A DNA stretch of 64,000 bases, taken from positions 118,487 through 182,486 of the forward strand of contig NZ_DS996360.1 of NCBI RefSeq assembly GCF_000156375.1. The letters run 5' to 3'. A model generated the notes under the pieces. The model saw nothing but the letters and a program-made list of their open reading frames with translations. It ran no database searches and had not been told where the DNA came from. Origin of the DNA: Desulfovibrio piger ATCC 29098 (lineage in GTDB: Bacteria > Desulfobacterota > Desulfovibrionia > Desulfovibrionales > Desulfovibrionaceae). Of this stretch, positions 1 through 8,830 are shown piece by piece (positions within the stretch are counted from its first letter, which is position 1; every line of letters begins with the position of its first letter). Position numbers and translations under genes: made by a program.

Positions 1-2514
1 GTCGGGCAGGGCCGCCGTGGGCCGCGTGGCCATGTCACGCGGGCTCTTGGCACGGGGCGGCATGTCCTTGATGTGCACGTCCATCTGCGGGAAAGCGATC
101 TCGATATTGTTCTTGCGGAACAGCTGGTCGATCTCGAACAGCAGTTCCGAGGCCGTCTTGACGCTGACATCGTAGTCCCGCACCCAGAAACGCAGGGTGA
201 AGTCCAGGGTGCTGGCGCCGAAGTTGGAGAACAGCACCACAGGCGCGGGGTACTTGAGGATGTCGCTATGGCCGTTGGCCACGGAGGCCAGCAGCTTCAT
301 GACCAGGGTGGTGTCGCTGCCGTAGGCCACGCCCACCACCACGTCACGGCGCACCGTACGGCTGTTGCGCGTCCAGTTGATGAGGCGCGTGGACACGAAC
401 TCGGAGTTGGGCACGTAGATGACGGCGTTGTCGTAGGTCTCCACGATGGTGGCGCGCACGCTGATCTTGCGCACGCGGCCCGTGGTGGTGCCCACCTCGA
501 CCACGTCGCCCACCTGCATGGTGCGGCTGAAGATGAGGATCAGGCCGGAGAGGAAGTTGTTGATGATGGTCTGCATGCCGAAACCGATACCGACGGACAG
601 ACCACCGGCGACCATGGCCAGGTTGCTCAGCTCCATGCCCAGCGAGCGCAGGGTGAACAGGCCGAAGAAGGCCCAGAGGGCGTAGGTGAAGGCCGTCTGC
701 AGGGGCTGGATGAGCGTGGGGTCGATGCGCAGGCCGCGGCTGGGCATGCGCGAGAGGAAGAGCGTGCCCATGCGTACGGCGGTACGGGTCAGGAAGAAGA
801 CGCTGATGATGAGCAGCACCTGCACCATGTTGAAGCGCGTCTCGCCCACGTTGACGCCCTGGAGCACGAAGTCCTGCAGCAGGGAAAGGCCGCCGGGCAG
901 GGTGCAGACCCACAGGGACATGCCGCCGATGGCCAGCAGCAGGATGACCGGCGCGGCCAAGGCCAGCATGAGGCTGGAGAAGGCCGCCGAGCCGCCCTCG
1001 TCGGGCAGCTGGTCATTGTAGCGGTTGATGGCCGACATGCTGGCCACGCTGATCTGCAGGGCCAGCGAGCAGGAAACGTAGAACAGATACAGGCCCATGC
1101 TGAAGATGTGCAGGCCCATGATGGCCAGCACCAGGGTCACCCAGAAGATGAAGGCGCTGCCCGACAGGAGGGTGGACTCGAGCTGGGTGCTGGCTTCCAG
1201 GCTGTGGCTCTTGGCCCGCCACAGACGGTGCAGGAGCATGAGCACCACCCAGGCGATGAGGGTCACCACCGGCGGCAGGGGCAGATAGATCAGGATGTAG
1301 GAAAAGAGCGTCAGCGGGATGAGCTGCCACAGGGGGTTGTTGACGGCGGCCTTGTCCGGGTGCTGCAGGCGGCGCAGGTCCCAGGCCAGGAAGACCTCGC
1401 CGATGATGATGCTCAGGTTGCCCAGGGCCAGGAAGCAGCGGAACACGTCGCCGTGGGAGGACAGCGACGAGGCCAGCAGGGACAGGCCCAGGCCGATCCA
1501 GGGCAGGCTCACATGGAACATGTGGCGGCCCACCTCGCCGTGGGTCTCGGAATTGCGCCAGCGGCGGTAGAGCATCGTGCCGGTGAACAGGACCAGCAGG
1601 AGGCAGATGGTGAAGCGTAGACCGGCCGTGTGCCAGTCGTCGGCATTGACGGGGATCTCCACGGGCAGGCGCAGCAGGATGCCCTGCCAGACATATTGAA
1701 GATGCTTGGGCACGGTCTCCCAGGTCTCGAGGCTGAGATAGGGCACCGGGCTTTGCAGGTAGTAGTCCCGCCACAGCTGGGGCAGCATGCTGGCGATGTC
1801 TTTCTGCGCCTTTTTCAGATCGGCCATCATGTCCTGGGTGGGCGACAGCACGGAATCGTAGCGCTTGATGACGTCGGTCAGGCTCTTCTGGGCCTTGGTG
1901 ACCTGACGTGAGTATTCGCGGATCTCGGCGTTGGACGGCAGATCCTTGGTCTCGGGCAGGCTCTCGGCCAGATGGTTGACGCGTTCCAGCAGGGAATTGA
2001 CGCTGTTGCGGGCCAGCAGCACGGGATCGATGACCTGCTGCATCTGCTGCACGGTGAAGGAGATGCGGCGATCCAGGGCCTCCAGCGGGTTGGGCCAGTT
2101 CTTGAACGTGTTGATGAGCAGGAGCAGGCGGCGGGCCTCCTCGATGATGGGCCGCGCCTGCTTGGACATGGTCTCCGCCTGCTTGTTGATGTCGCGCACC
2201 AGGCCGCGCGTGCTGCTGTTGATGTCGTCCAGCATGTCCTTCTGGCCGGCCCAGATGTTCTCCAGCGGGTCCACGGTGGGGGCCGCTTCGGCTTCGGCGG
2301 GGGCATTGGCACCCGATTTCTTGTCCTGGGCCTTGTCGTCCTTTTGGGCATCGGCCTTGTCATCGGCCTTCTGGGGCGCTTCATCAGCCAGGGCACAGGT
2401 CGGGCCGACGAACGTGGTCATCTCCCGGCAGGCGTTTCCGGAGAGGGCCGGCGCGAGGCTGAGGACGGTCAGCAGCATGAGAACGGGCAGGGAACGGAGC
2501 AGGCAGCGATACAT
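1..2514 (-). CDS. MscS-family mechanosensitive channel (3' end beyond window)
   Basis: Large mechanosensitive channel of the MscS/MscK type that would release solutes on hypo-osmotic shock from the inner membrane. Reading the minus strand from the ATG at 2514 gives 838 codons with no stop before the window edge. It opens with a signal peptide, then an Ala/Lys/Asp-rich linker, a long helical periplasmic region, and several membrane segments. The MscS pore and beta domain follows, with GLSVGIGFGMQTIINNF, then the pore-proximal SRTMQVGDVVEV and IVETYDNAVIYVPNSEF motifs. A GAGGTGG ribosome site precedes the ATG. The C-terminus is missing from the window. Family is clear; which MscS subgroup is not. 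Confidence 0.92.
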   Translation of the reverse strand, partial: MYRCLLRSLPVLMLLTVLSLAPALSGNACREMTTFVGPTCALADEAPQKADDKADAQKDDKAQDKKSGANAPAEAEAAPTVDPLENIWAGQKDMLDDINSSTRGLVRDINKQAETMSKQARPIIEEARRLLLLINTFKNWPNPLEALDRRISFTVQQMQQVIDPVLLARNSVNSLLERVNHLAESLPETKDLPSNAEIREYSRQVTKAQKSLTDVIKRYDSVLSPTQDMMADLKKAQKDIASMLPQLWRDYYLQSPVPYLSLETWETVPKHLQYVWQGILLRLPVEIPVNADDWHTAGLRFTICLLLVLFTGTMLYRRWRNSETHGEVGRHMFHVSLPWIGLGLSLLASSLSSHGDVFRCFLALGNLSIIIGEVFLAWDLRRLQHPDKAAVNNPLWQLIPLTLFSYILIYLPLPPVVTLIAWVVLMLLHRLWRAKSHSLEASTQLESTLLSGSAFIFWVTLVLAIMGLHIFSMGLYLFYVSCSLALQISVASMSAINRYNDQLPDEGGSAAFSSLMLALAAPVILLLAIGGMSLWVCTLPGGLSLLQDFVLQGVNVGETRFNMVQVLLIISVFFLTRTAVRMGTLFLSRMPSRGLRIDPTLIQPLQTAFTYALWAFFGLFTLRSLGMELSNLAMVAGGLSVGIGFGMQTIINNFLSGLILIFSRTMQVGDVVEVGTTTGRVRKISVRATIVETYDNAVIYVPNSEFVSTRLINWTRNSRTVRRDVVVGVAYGSDTTLVMKLLASVANGHSDILKYPAPVVLFSNFGASTLDFTLRFWVRDYDVSVKTASELLFEIDQLFRKNNIEIAFPQMDVHIKDMPPRAKSPRDMATRPTAALPD

Positions 2515-2698
2515 GGTCCACCTCAAAGAAAGGCCTCTGCAGAAGGGCAGGGGCATCATGACATTGAAAAGCCAGCAATAGCGCAAGATGTACTGGTTGA
2601 AAAGAGCATCCGCCTGTGAAAAACGGCTTTTTTCCCTTTCCGGGAACAGACGGATGGCCCGGCTTTACAAGCCCTTCCGTGCCCGGCATAGTGGGCGC

Positions 2699-3694
2699 AT
2701 GTCCCAGAGCGTCTCTTCTTTTTCCCGTCAGGATGGCCCGGCCTCTGTCCCCGGGGTGCCCGTTGCCCTGCAACGTCTTTCCCCTGCCGACAGCGAGGCC
2801 GTGGCGCAGGCCCTGCCCCCCCTTCTCGATCGCGCGGGTCTGGCCTCGTCCTTTTCCCTGCGTTCGGCCCATGTGTTGGTCAAACCCAACCTGCTGACGG
2901 CCACGCCCCTGGCCTGCACCAGTCCCGTGGTGGTGGCTTCCGTCTGCCGCTGGCTGCTGGATCAGGGGGCCCGCGTGCGGGTGGGGGATTCGCCCGGTTT
3001 CGGCACGGCCACGGCCGTGGCCCGGCAGACGGGGCTGGAAGAGGCCCTGCGGCCGCTGGGCCTGCGGGTGGAGTCCCTGGCCGATCCCCGTCCGCTGGAG
3101 CTGCCCCTGCTCCGGGGCGGGCCCGTCTCCTTCGGCGTGGCCCGGGTGGCGCTGGAAAGCGACGTCATCTTTTCCCTGCCCAGGGTCAAGGCCCATTCCC
3201 AGATGCGTCTTACCCTGGCGGTCAAGAACCTGTTCGGCTGCGTCTGCGGCCTGCGCAAGGCCCTCATCCATACGCGGCAGGGACAGGATCCCGACTTTTT
3301 CGCCGACTGCATCGCCGCCCTCTGGGCCGGTCTGCCGCCGGTGGCCGCCGTGGCCGACGGCCTGACCGCCATGCATGTGACGGGCCCCAGCAAGGGCCGG
3401 CCCTTCCCCCTGGGACTGCTGGGGGCCAGCCCCTCGGCCGTGGCCCTGGACGAGGCCCTGTGCGCGGTGCTGGGCCTGCCCTTGGCCGGGACGCCCCTGG
3501 GCGCGGCCCTGGAGCGCCGTGATGCCACGGGGTGCCGCCGCGCGGGCTGGCGGCACGACTATGTGCTGGCCCGGCCCGAAGATTTCGACAGTACGGGCTT
3601 CCTCCTGCCGGACGAATTGATGCACACCTCGTTCCGGCCCTGGCGCCTGTTCAAGAGTTGTCTGCGCCGCCTGTGGCTGGCGCGTCGGAAATAA
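2699..3694 (+). CDS. DUF362 domain protein without ferredoxin clusters
   Basis: A DUF362-family protein of unknown reaction. The recognisable family core is HVLVKPNLLTATPL near the N-terminus, VGDSPGFGTA, FSLPRVKAHSQMRLTLAVKNLFG and a cysteine pair around CVCGLRKA. Unlike the other DUF362 protein at 31423-32535 it has no CxxCxxC ferredoxin motifs. The start is uncertain: the frame is open from 2588 and an upstream ATG exists at 2654, but homology-like sequence begins after the ATG at 2699. No strong ribosome site is seen at either. thiE follows 37 bp downstream on the same strand, so the two may be co-transcribed. Confidence 0.75.
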   Translation: MSQSVSSFSRQDGPASVPGVPVALQRLSPADSEAVAQALPPLLDRAGLASSFSLRSAHVLVKPNLLTATPLACTSPVVVASVCRWLLDQGARVRVGDSPGFGTATAVARQTGLEEALRPLGLRVESLADPRPLELPLLRGGPVSFGVARVALESDVIFSLPRVKAHSQMRLTLAVKNLFGCVCGLRKALIHTRQGQDPDFFADCIAALWAGLPPVAAVADGLTAMHVTGPSKGRPFPLGLLGASPSAVALDEALCAVLGLPLAGTPLGAALERRDATGCRRAGWRHDYVLARPEDFDSTGFLLPDELMHTSFRPWRLFKSCLRRLWLARRK

Positions 3695-3731
3695 CGAAAG
3701 CTGCTCCCCCTCGGGGAGCGAGGAGTTGACC

Positions 3732-4373
3732 ATGCCTGTGATCCTGCCGGGCCAGACCGACATCTATGCCCTGACCGATGCCCGCCTTTCCTGCGGCCGT
3801 ACGCTGGAGACCGTGGTCTCCGCCCTGCTGGGCGCCGGGGTCAAGATCATCCAGTATCGTGAAAAACATATGAAATCCGGTGAGATGCTGGAAGAATGTC
3901 GCTTGATGCGCCGCCTGACCCGCGAGGCAGGGGCCTGCTTCATCGTGGACGACCATGTGGACCTTGCCATCCTGGCCGAAGCCGACGGCGTGCACATCGG
4001 GCAGGAAGATTTCCCCCTGCCCGCGGTGCGCCAGCTGGTGGGTCCCGACATGTGCATCGGCCTGTCCACCCACAGCCCGGAACAGGCAAAAGCCGCCGTG
4101 GCCGTGGGCGCCGACTATATCGGCGTGGGGCCCATCTTCGCCACCAAGACCAAGGAAGACGTGGTGGCCCCGGTGGGCTTCGACTACCTGGACTGGGTGG
4201 CCGCCAACATCACCATCCCCTTCGTGGCCATCGGCGGCATCAAGGAACACAATATCGCCGACGTGGCCCGGCACGGGGCCCGCTGCTGCGCCCTGGTCTC
4301 CGAACTGGTGGGCGCTCTGGACATCGTCGCCAAGGTGCAGGCCGTCCGCGCCGCCATGCATCAGGGGATGTAG
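3732..4373 (+). CDS. thiE: Thiamine phosphate synthase
   Basis: Cytosolic enzyme that joins hydroxymethylpyrimidine diphosphate to thiazole phosphate to give thiamine phosphate. The 213-residue protein has the full ThiE TIM-barrel signature: QYREKHM (pyrophosphate binding), VDDHVDLA, ADGVHIGQEDFP, GLSTHSPEQA, YIGVGPIFATKTK and VAIGGI. A GAGGAG ribosome site sits 6 bp before the ATG at 3732; an in-frame TTG at 3726 is a less likely start. No other thiamine genes are in the window and no TPP riboswitch is visible upstream. A large GC-rich hairpin follows the stop. Confidence 0.95.
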   Translation: MPVILPGQTDIYALTDARLSCGRTLETVVSALLGAGVKIIQYREKHMKSGEMLEECRLMRRLTREAGACFIVDDHVDLAILAEADGVHIGQEDFPLPAVRQLVGPDMCIGLSTHSPEQAKAAVAVGADYIGVGPIFATKTKEDVVAPVGFDYLDWVAANITIPFVAIGGIKEHNIADVARHGARCCALVSELVGALDIVAKVQAVRAAMHQGM

Positions 4374-4394
4374 GATGTGATATACGGGATGTTC

Positions 4395-4443
4395 GGGGGG
4401 AAGGGGGCCCTTTGCTCGCGCCCAAAGGGGCCCCCTTCCCCCC
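4395..4443 (+). terminator. 20-bp GC-rich hairpin after thiE
   Basis: Arms 4395-4414 and 4423-4443 pair over about 20 bp with one bulge and an 8-nt loop, starting 21 bp after the thiE stop. It lacks a following T run, so it may be a processing or pausing stem, or a repeat-type element, more than a classical intrinsic terminator. Confidence 0.5.
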
Positions 4444-4826
4444 GAGCCCCCCATCCTCCCCCAAACGCGCTTTATTCCGTCTTTCCTGAGCGAGGAGATG
4501 TATGGATAATCCGTGGTGTTTCCTTCCAGAGGCACAGCCTTTCGTCTTGTAGGCCGATGCGGTGGTGGCGCGGCATTCGATCTGAAGGATACCGGGGCTC
4601 CCTGTGAACAGTATGGTGTCGCGTTCTAGGGCATCCGGTACTCAGTCCTAGGAATCTGGGCAGTGAAGGCTGGCGGATCCTGCTCTCTGCCCTGGATGCA
4701 GGATGATCGAAAAGCAAAAAGAAGAGGCGACCGTCATATGACGGCCGCCTCTTCTTTTTCAGCTATATAATGGAATAGAGCGCGCTTGGGGAAGGGGCGC
4801 CTTCCCCGGCGAAGCCTGAACAGGCC
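4444..4826. other. Non-coding gap between convergent genes
   Basis: About 380 bp between thiE and the glycosyltransferase. I see no gene or RNA in 4444-4715. A bidirectional terminator occupies 4716-4759. Confidence 0.6.
4716..4759. terminator. Bidirectional intrinsic terminator
   Basis: Near-perfect hairpin with A and T runs on its outer edges (arms 4716-4729 and 4746-4759, inner stem CCGTCATATGACGG). It can stop transcription from both sides and mainly serves the minus-strand glycosyltransferase ending at 4827. Confidence 0.8.
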
Positions 4827-6437
4827 TTAATCGAAACTCTTGGCCCAGCGCAGGATATGGGCGTGCAGCAGGCGCACGGCCTGGAGGAAGCGGGGACCGC
4901 GTCCCTGGTAATGCTGGCAGAGCTGGTGCCAGAAAAAGGCCATGCTGGCCAGTTCCGGACAGGACTGCATGTGCTGGAGGATGGTCATGCACAGGGGGTG
5001 GCCCGTGGGGTCGAAGCTCTCCGGCAGGGGGGCGCATTCCTGCAGCAGGGTCTGGAGCAGGTGGGCGCAATGGCTCAGGGCCTTGCCCACGCGGGCCGCG
5101 AACTGGCTGGAATAGTTGGGGCAGGCCATGCTCAGGGGCACATTGGTCAGGGGCGTGGGCTCCGTGGCGCCGGAGGTCAGGTCATCCAGGATGCGCCGCC
5201 AGTAGACGCGCTGCTGGCAAAGCCAGAGGGTGCGGTCATCGGCCTTGTGGTCGGACAGGCAGGTGGTGGTGATGAAACCGCGCGAGTCGGTGGCCGTCTG
5301 CCAGATGCGGGCCTCACGGCAGGCCGAGGTGGTGATGCCTTCGCTCCACTGGCCGCTGGTGAGCTTGGCCAGCACCAGGTCGGCCACGATGGAGGCGCTG
5401 ATGTGGTGGCGGCATTTCTCGCCCAGGACGCAGTCGTGGTCATGCGGGCAGGGATGGCAGGGCAGGGTCGGCTCCAGGCAGCAGCTGCCGGGCAGGTAGG
5501 GGCCTGTATCGCAGGGCTGGGCCGTGGCCAGGAAGATGGAGAGCAGGGGCAGGCCCAGACCGGCGGCCAGATGCATGGTGCCGGTATTGTTGGTGACCAG
5601 CATGGCCATCTCGCGCAGGACGGCGCCCAGCTCGAAGATATTGGTCTGCCCCACCACGTCCACGAAGGGCGTGCTGGTCAGACGGGCGTATTCGTCGGCC
5701 AGGGGGCGTTCCGAGGCTTCGCCCAGCAGGACGGGACAGATGCCTTCTTCCTGCCAGATGCGCTTGCCCAGCTCCACGAAGTGGCTCACCGGCCACTGAC
5801 GGCGCTTTTCGCTGGCGCCCAGCTGCATGCCGATGAAGCCGTGCCGGATCACCGGTGCGTGGGCCAGCAGGCGGCGGGCCGTCTCGCGGGCCTCGGTGCC
5901 CAGTTCGCTGAGCAGGCCGGAGCCGGGCTGGGAGAGCAGTTCGCCGGAAAGGCCGCCCAGCAGGGGCGCGCCGGTCATGCGGAACATGTCGGCCAGGTTG
6001 AAGGGCGCGTTGCTCTGGCGCAGTTCGGCGGCATGGAGGAAAGCGGGCCAGAGACCGTCCACGCGCGGGCGGCCCTTGTGATCCAGTCCGAAGCCCAGCA
6101 CGGCTTCGGGCGTGGGGGCCAGGGCCGTGGCCAGCAGACGGGCGGGCATGCTGGGCGTCAGGTTGATGATATGGTCGGCCTGCACGCTGGCGCGCAGGTT
6201 TTCGGCCCACGCCTGCAGTTCGTGGCGGGTGGCATCGGCCTGTTCGGGACTGACCAGATGGTCGGGCACCGTGAGCAGAGGGCTGGCGAATTGCAGCAGG
6301 CCCTCGGTGTCCGCGTATTTTTCCAGACAAAGCAGCGTGGTGCTGCGCCCGGCCTTGTGCAGGTCGTGCAGCAGGGGCTGGCTGAGCAGCAGATCCCCGA
6401 AGCGGTTCAGATTGATGACAAGAGCATCCAGACGCAT
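4827..6437 (-). CDS. Glycosyltransferase family 9 (heptosyltransferase-like)
   Basis: A 536-residue GT9 protein that probably adds a sugar, heptose in the classical family, to lipopolysaccharide core or another cell-surface glycan. The N-terminus MRLDALVINLNRFGDLLLSQP and the donor half, IGMQLGASEKRRQWP and VTNNTGTMHLAAGLG, are typical. Residues after about 350 are unusual. A Cys-rich patch (CPHDHDCVLGEKC) is followed by a roughly 180-residue helical extension not found in short heptosyltransferases. The ATG at 6437 is chosen because AAGGA lies about 7 bp upstream; the frame is open further. It stands alone, so the exact acceptor cannot be inferred. Confidence 0.82.
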   Translation of the reverse strand: MRLDALVINLNRFGDLLLSQPLLHDLHKAGRSTTLLCLEKYADTEGLLQFASPLLTVPDHLVSPEQADATRHELQAWAENLRASVQADHIINLTPSMPARLLATALAPTPEAVLGFGLDHKGRPRVDGLWPAFLHAAELRQSNAPFNLADMFRMTGAPLLGGLSGELLSQPGSGLLSELGTEARETARRLLAHAPVIRHGFIGMQLGASEKRRQWPVSHFVELGKRIWQEEGICPVLLGEASERPLADEYARLTSTPFVDVVGQTNIFELGAVLREMAMLVTNNTGTMHLAAGLGLPLLSIFLATAQPCDTGPYLPGSCCLEPTLPCHPCPHDHDCVLGEKCRHHISASIVADLVLAKLTSGQWSEGITTSACREARIWQTATDSRGFITTTCLSDHKADDRTLWLCQQRVYWRRILDDLTSGATEPTPLTNVPLSMACPNYSSQFAARVGKALSHCAHLLQTLLQECAPLPESFDPTGHPLCMTILQHMQSCPELASMAFFWHQLCQHYQGRGPRFLQAVRLLHAHILRWAKSFD

Positions 6438-6752
6438 GACAGTTTCCTTGCGGAGGGTGAAGATTCCCGTGGTGCGGGGCACGCTGACGGGGGGAGCTTT
6501 CTAGCAGAACTGGGCGCGGACGTCCAGACGGATGCGGCGAGCGGGAAGGACCGGAGGGAAGACGGGCGGCAGAGCGGGGAAGATGACGGGCGCGCCGATG
6601 CTGTCCGCTGCCTTGCCCTGTCCCGTGGCGGGCAGCGCCTTGGATGGAGCGGAAAGTCCCTCTCCGCAGGACGCGAAAGAGGGCCCCGCCCCGCCGCATA
6701 TGCCGGGGCGGACGAGTCAGGCCCTGAGGGCCGGAGCTGGGGCCGGGGCCCG

Positions 6753-7388
6753 TCAGGGACGCCGGGCGTCCTGCGGCTGTGCCGGGGCCTGCTCCTGAGG
6801 GGCCGTGCTGAAGGGCGAGGTGATCTCTTTGGCCAGCAGGGTCACGAAGAGGGCCGGGATCCCGGAATCCACGCTGAACTCGCGGCGGGCCAGCAGGCCT
6901 GTGCGCATCTGGCTGCTGCCGCGGGCATTACGGCTGCCCACGTTCTGGAGCATGAAGCGCTTGGGGCGTTTGTCGCTGGGGACGCGGCGCTGGACCAGCA
7001 GGATGTCCGAAAGGACGAGGGTCGCGCCCTTGCCGGAAAGTTCCGACGGCGCCCCGTAGCCGCCCTCGACCATGCGTTGGGCCGCGGCGGCATCGGTGAT
7101 GCCGGCTTCCAGCACGCTGGCCTGGATGATGAACCCGGCCTGGCTGGGGTTGTCGGTGATGTCGTACTTTTCGGCGCGCAGCAGGCGTTCCACTTCGGTG
7201 CGCAGGCCGAAGACATGGCGGCTCTGGTCGCGGACGCTGACATAGACCACAGGGGTGGTGTCATCGTCGGCCGGGGCCAGGGAGCCTTGGCGCAGGATCT
7301 GGATGTCGGTGGGGGCGGGCTGCCGGTGCTTGCAACCCGGAAGCAGCAGCAACAGCAGCGCGAGGAGGAGAAAGAGCGTTTTTTTCAT
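6753..7388 (-). CDS. TraT-like complement-resistance lipoprotein, copy 1
   Basis: An outer-membrane lipoprotein of 211 residues in the TraT family, whose plasmid members block surface exclusion and complement. The signal peptide runs MKKTLFLLLALLLLLLPGC, with a lipobox ending at Cys. The following VVYVSVRDQSRHVFGLRTE, then AEKYDITDNPSQAGFIIQAS, matches the TraT N-terminal pattern of a residue-pairing helix followed by a beta strand. The glycine-rich membrane hairpin that marks full TraT is weak here, so this may be a diverged half. The start at 7388 is set by the signal peptide. A second TraT-like gene lies 476 bp upstream on the same strand. Confidence 0.62.
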   Translation of the reverse strand: MKKTLFLLLALLLLLLPGCKHRQPAPTDIQILRQGSLAPADDDTTPVVYVSVRDQSRHVFGLRTEVERLLRAEKYDITDNPSQAGFIIQASVLEAGITDAAAAQRMVEGGYGAPSELSGKGATLVLSDILLVQRRVPSDKRPKRFMLQNVGSRNARGSSQMRTGLLARREFSVDSGIPALFVTLLAKEITSPFSTAPQEQAPAQPQDARRP

Positions 7389-7864
7389 GCGTCTCCGGGA
7401 CGGCGACAGGGCTTGCGGCCCCTGCCGGAGAGCTTGCCCACGCCGCGCGGCAGCGGGCACGATGGCAGGGGGACCGGCGCGTCCGGGAGCGGACGCGGTA
7501 CTGTCTCCGAGGCCAGCCCTATACCGCAGAAATCACAGGCATGTCCAGCAGGGCCGGGAAGCTGCTGTCTGCCGCTGCGGATGAGGATGGTCGCGGTCGT
7601 CCCGCTCCTGCCGTTGTGGAGGGCGATGTGGCCGGCAGGGAGGACCTGTCCCTTGCTGCGGCAGGATACTTACGCTTCTTCAAAGGCCTGCGTGCGTGCT
7701 GAAGACGGCCCGTGGGATGCGCTATCGACATCGACGGAAAGGGAATACCGCTTGGGGTAAATTTCATAACGCTGATGACGAGGCGCAAACAGGAAGGGAA
7801 GGATGGATGATTGTGCTAACGCGCTGGGGTCTATGAAGGTCCCTTGCAAAGGAGGGACCCGTCA
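7389..7864. other. Gap between the two TraT-like genes
   Basis: 476 bp with no convincing gene on either strand. The only structure I can support is a GGTCCCT/AGGGACC hairpin at 7838-7860 just after the upstream lipoprotein gene. The rest probably carries the promoter of the 6753-7388 gene. Confidence 0.5.
7838..7860 (-). terminator. Hairpin after TraT-like copy 2
   Basis: GGTCCCT and AGGGACC arms around a short loop, 5 bp past the stop at 7865 on the minus strand. No long T run follows, so termination strength is uncertain. Confidence 0.45.
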
Positions 7865-8512
7865 TCACAGGACCCTGATGGACTCCAGGATGGCCCGGCA
7901 CAGGGCGTCTTCCAGTCCGGCGAAGGCTTCTTCCTTGCTGCGGGGATTGCCGCGGCTGACCACGGAAACGGCATGCAGGCTGTCCTTGTCGGGGATGCGG
8001 CGGGCGGCCGTGCCCACGGCGGCCTCCATGGCCCAGTTGGTGTAGTTGTCGCCCGCGTCGTGCAGGGTGGCGCCCACGCCCACCGTGGCGCCGATGCCCG
8101 CGCCCACGATGGCGCCGCCGCGCCCGTCCACCAGACCGCCCAGCAGCACGCCCAGCATGGTGCCCGTGCCCACGTTGCCCAGCGCGCGTCCGGCGCTCAC
8201 CCGGCTGCCGTCGTTGGTGGCCCAGACATCGCGGATCTCCACCAGGATCACCAGATCGGCTTCTTTGATGTCCGAGGCCGGGTTCAGGCCGCGTTCGCTC
8301 TGCAGGTAGGCCGTGAGCATGGAGTGCAGGTCTTCCGTCATGCTCTTGCCGTTCTCGATCTGGACGAAGACCCTGTCGCCCCGTTCCAGGGTGACGGCGG
8401 GCAGGGGCGCGCCGGGTTCCGGTGCCGGGCGGGCATCGTGCGAGGCGCAGGCCCCCAGGGCCAGGCAAAGAAGCAGGAGGAAAAGCAGGCTCAGGATGCG
8501 GTGCGGATGCAT
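7865..8512 (-). CDS. TraT-like complement-resistance lipoprotein, copy 2
   Basis: A 215-residue outer-membrane lipoprotein with a clearer TraT signature than its neighbour. The signal peptide ends in a LGAC lipobox. It is followed by DRVFVQIENGKSMTEDL, ADLVILVEIRDVW, and a long Gly/Ala membrane hairpin (GTMLGVLLGGLVDGRGGAIVG). It ends with DNYTNWAMEAAV near residue 165, matching the TraT VNYTMITDVQI region. AAGGAG precedes the ATG at 8512 by 6 bp. Presence on a chromosome suggests a surface-protection or envelope role instead of plasmid exclusion; that is inference. Confidence 0.75.
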   Translation of the reverse strand: MHPHRILSLLFLLLLCLALGACASHDARPAPEPGAPLPAVTLERGDRVFVQIENGKSMTEDLHSMLTAYLQSERGLNPASDIKEADLVILVEIRDVWATNDGSRVSAGRALGNVGTGTMLGVLLGGLVDGRGGAIVGAGIGATVGVGATLHDAGDNYTNWAMEAAVGTAARRIPDKDSLHAVSVVSRGNPRSKEEAFAGLEDALCRAILESIRVL

Positions 8513-8830
8513 GGCGGCTCCTTGAAAGGGAAAGAATATCCCGGTCATTTATATGTTGTATCCCAGGCCGGTAGACCTGTCCAGACGGCGGAAAAGGCGC
8601 GCCCGGAGCCCCTGCGGCGGCGGCGCGGGCTTGACGTGGCTGCATTTTGCCGTATCCTCCGCGCACACGGCAGGTCTGAGGGCCCTTGCCGCGGACCTGG
8701 CGGCCCGGCTTTTTCTCCGCTACGATTTCCTTCCGGGCAGCCTCAAGGCAGCATGAACGGTCCACGGGACCGTCTTTTTTCATTCAACTCCTGCCACTGC
8801 CGTCCGGCAGTCGGATGGACAAGGGACATC
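8513..8830. other. Divergent intergenic region, lipoprotein/topA
   Basis: 318 bp separating the TraT-like gene and topA, transcribed apart from each other. It holds the topA promoter at 8631-8658. I see no gene in it. Confidence 0.55.
8631..8658 (+). promoter_or_regulatory. Probable sigma-70-type promoter of topA
   Basis: TTGACG, 16-bp spacer, TATCCT, about 170 bp before the topA ATG. A good match to the housekeeping consensus, seen by eye only. Confidence 0.5.

Noticed and set aside
73-1620. Long plus-strand frame over the MscS gene
   Set aside because: Translation is rich in His/Gln/Gly repeats typical of antisense reading of GC-rich genes; the minus strand gives a clear MscS channel.
4857-7760. 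967-codon plus-strand frame
   Set aside because: Antisense to a GT9 gene and a lipoprotein gene, with low-complexity composition; no family motif.
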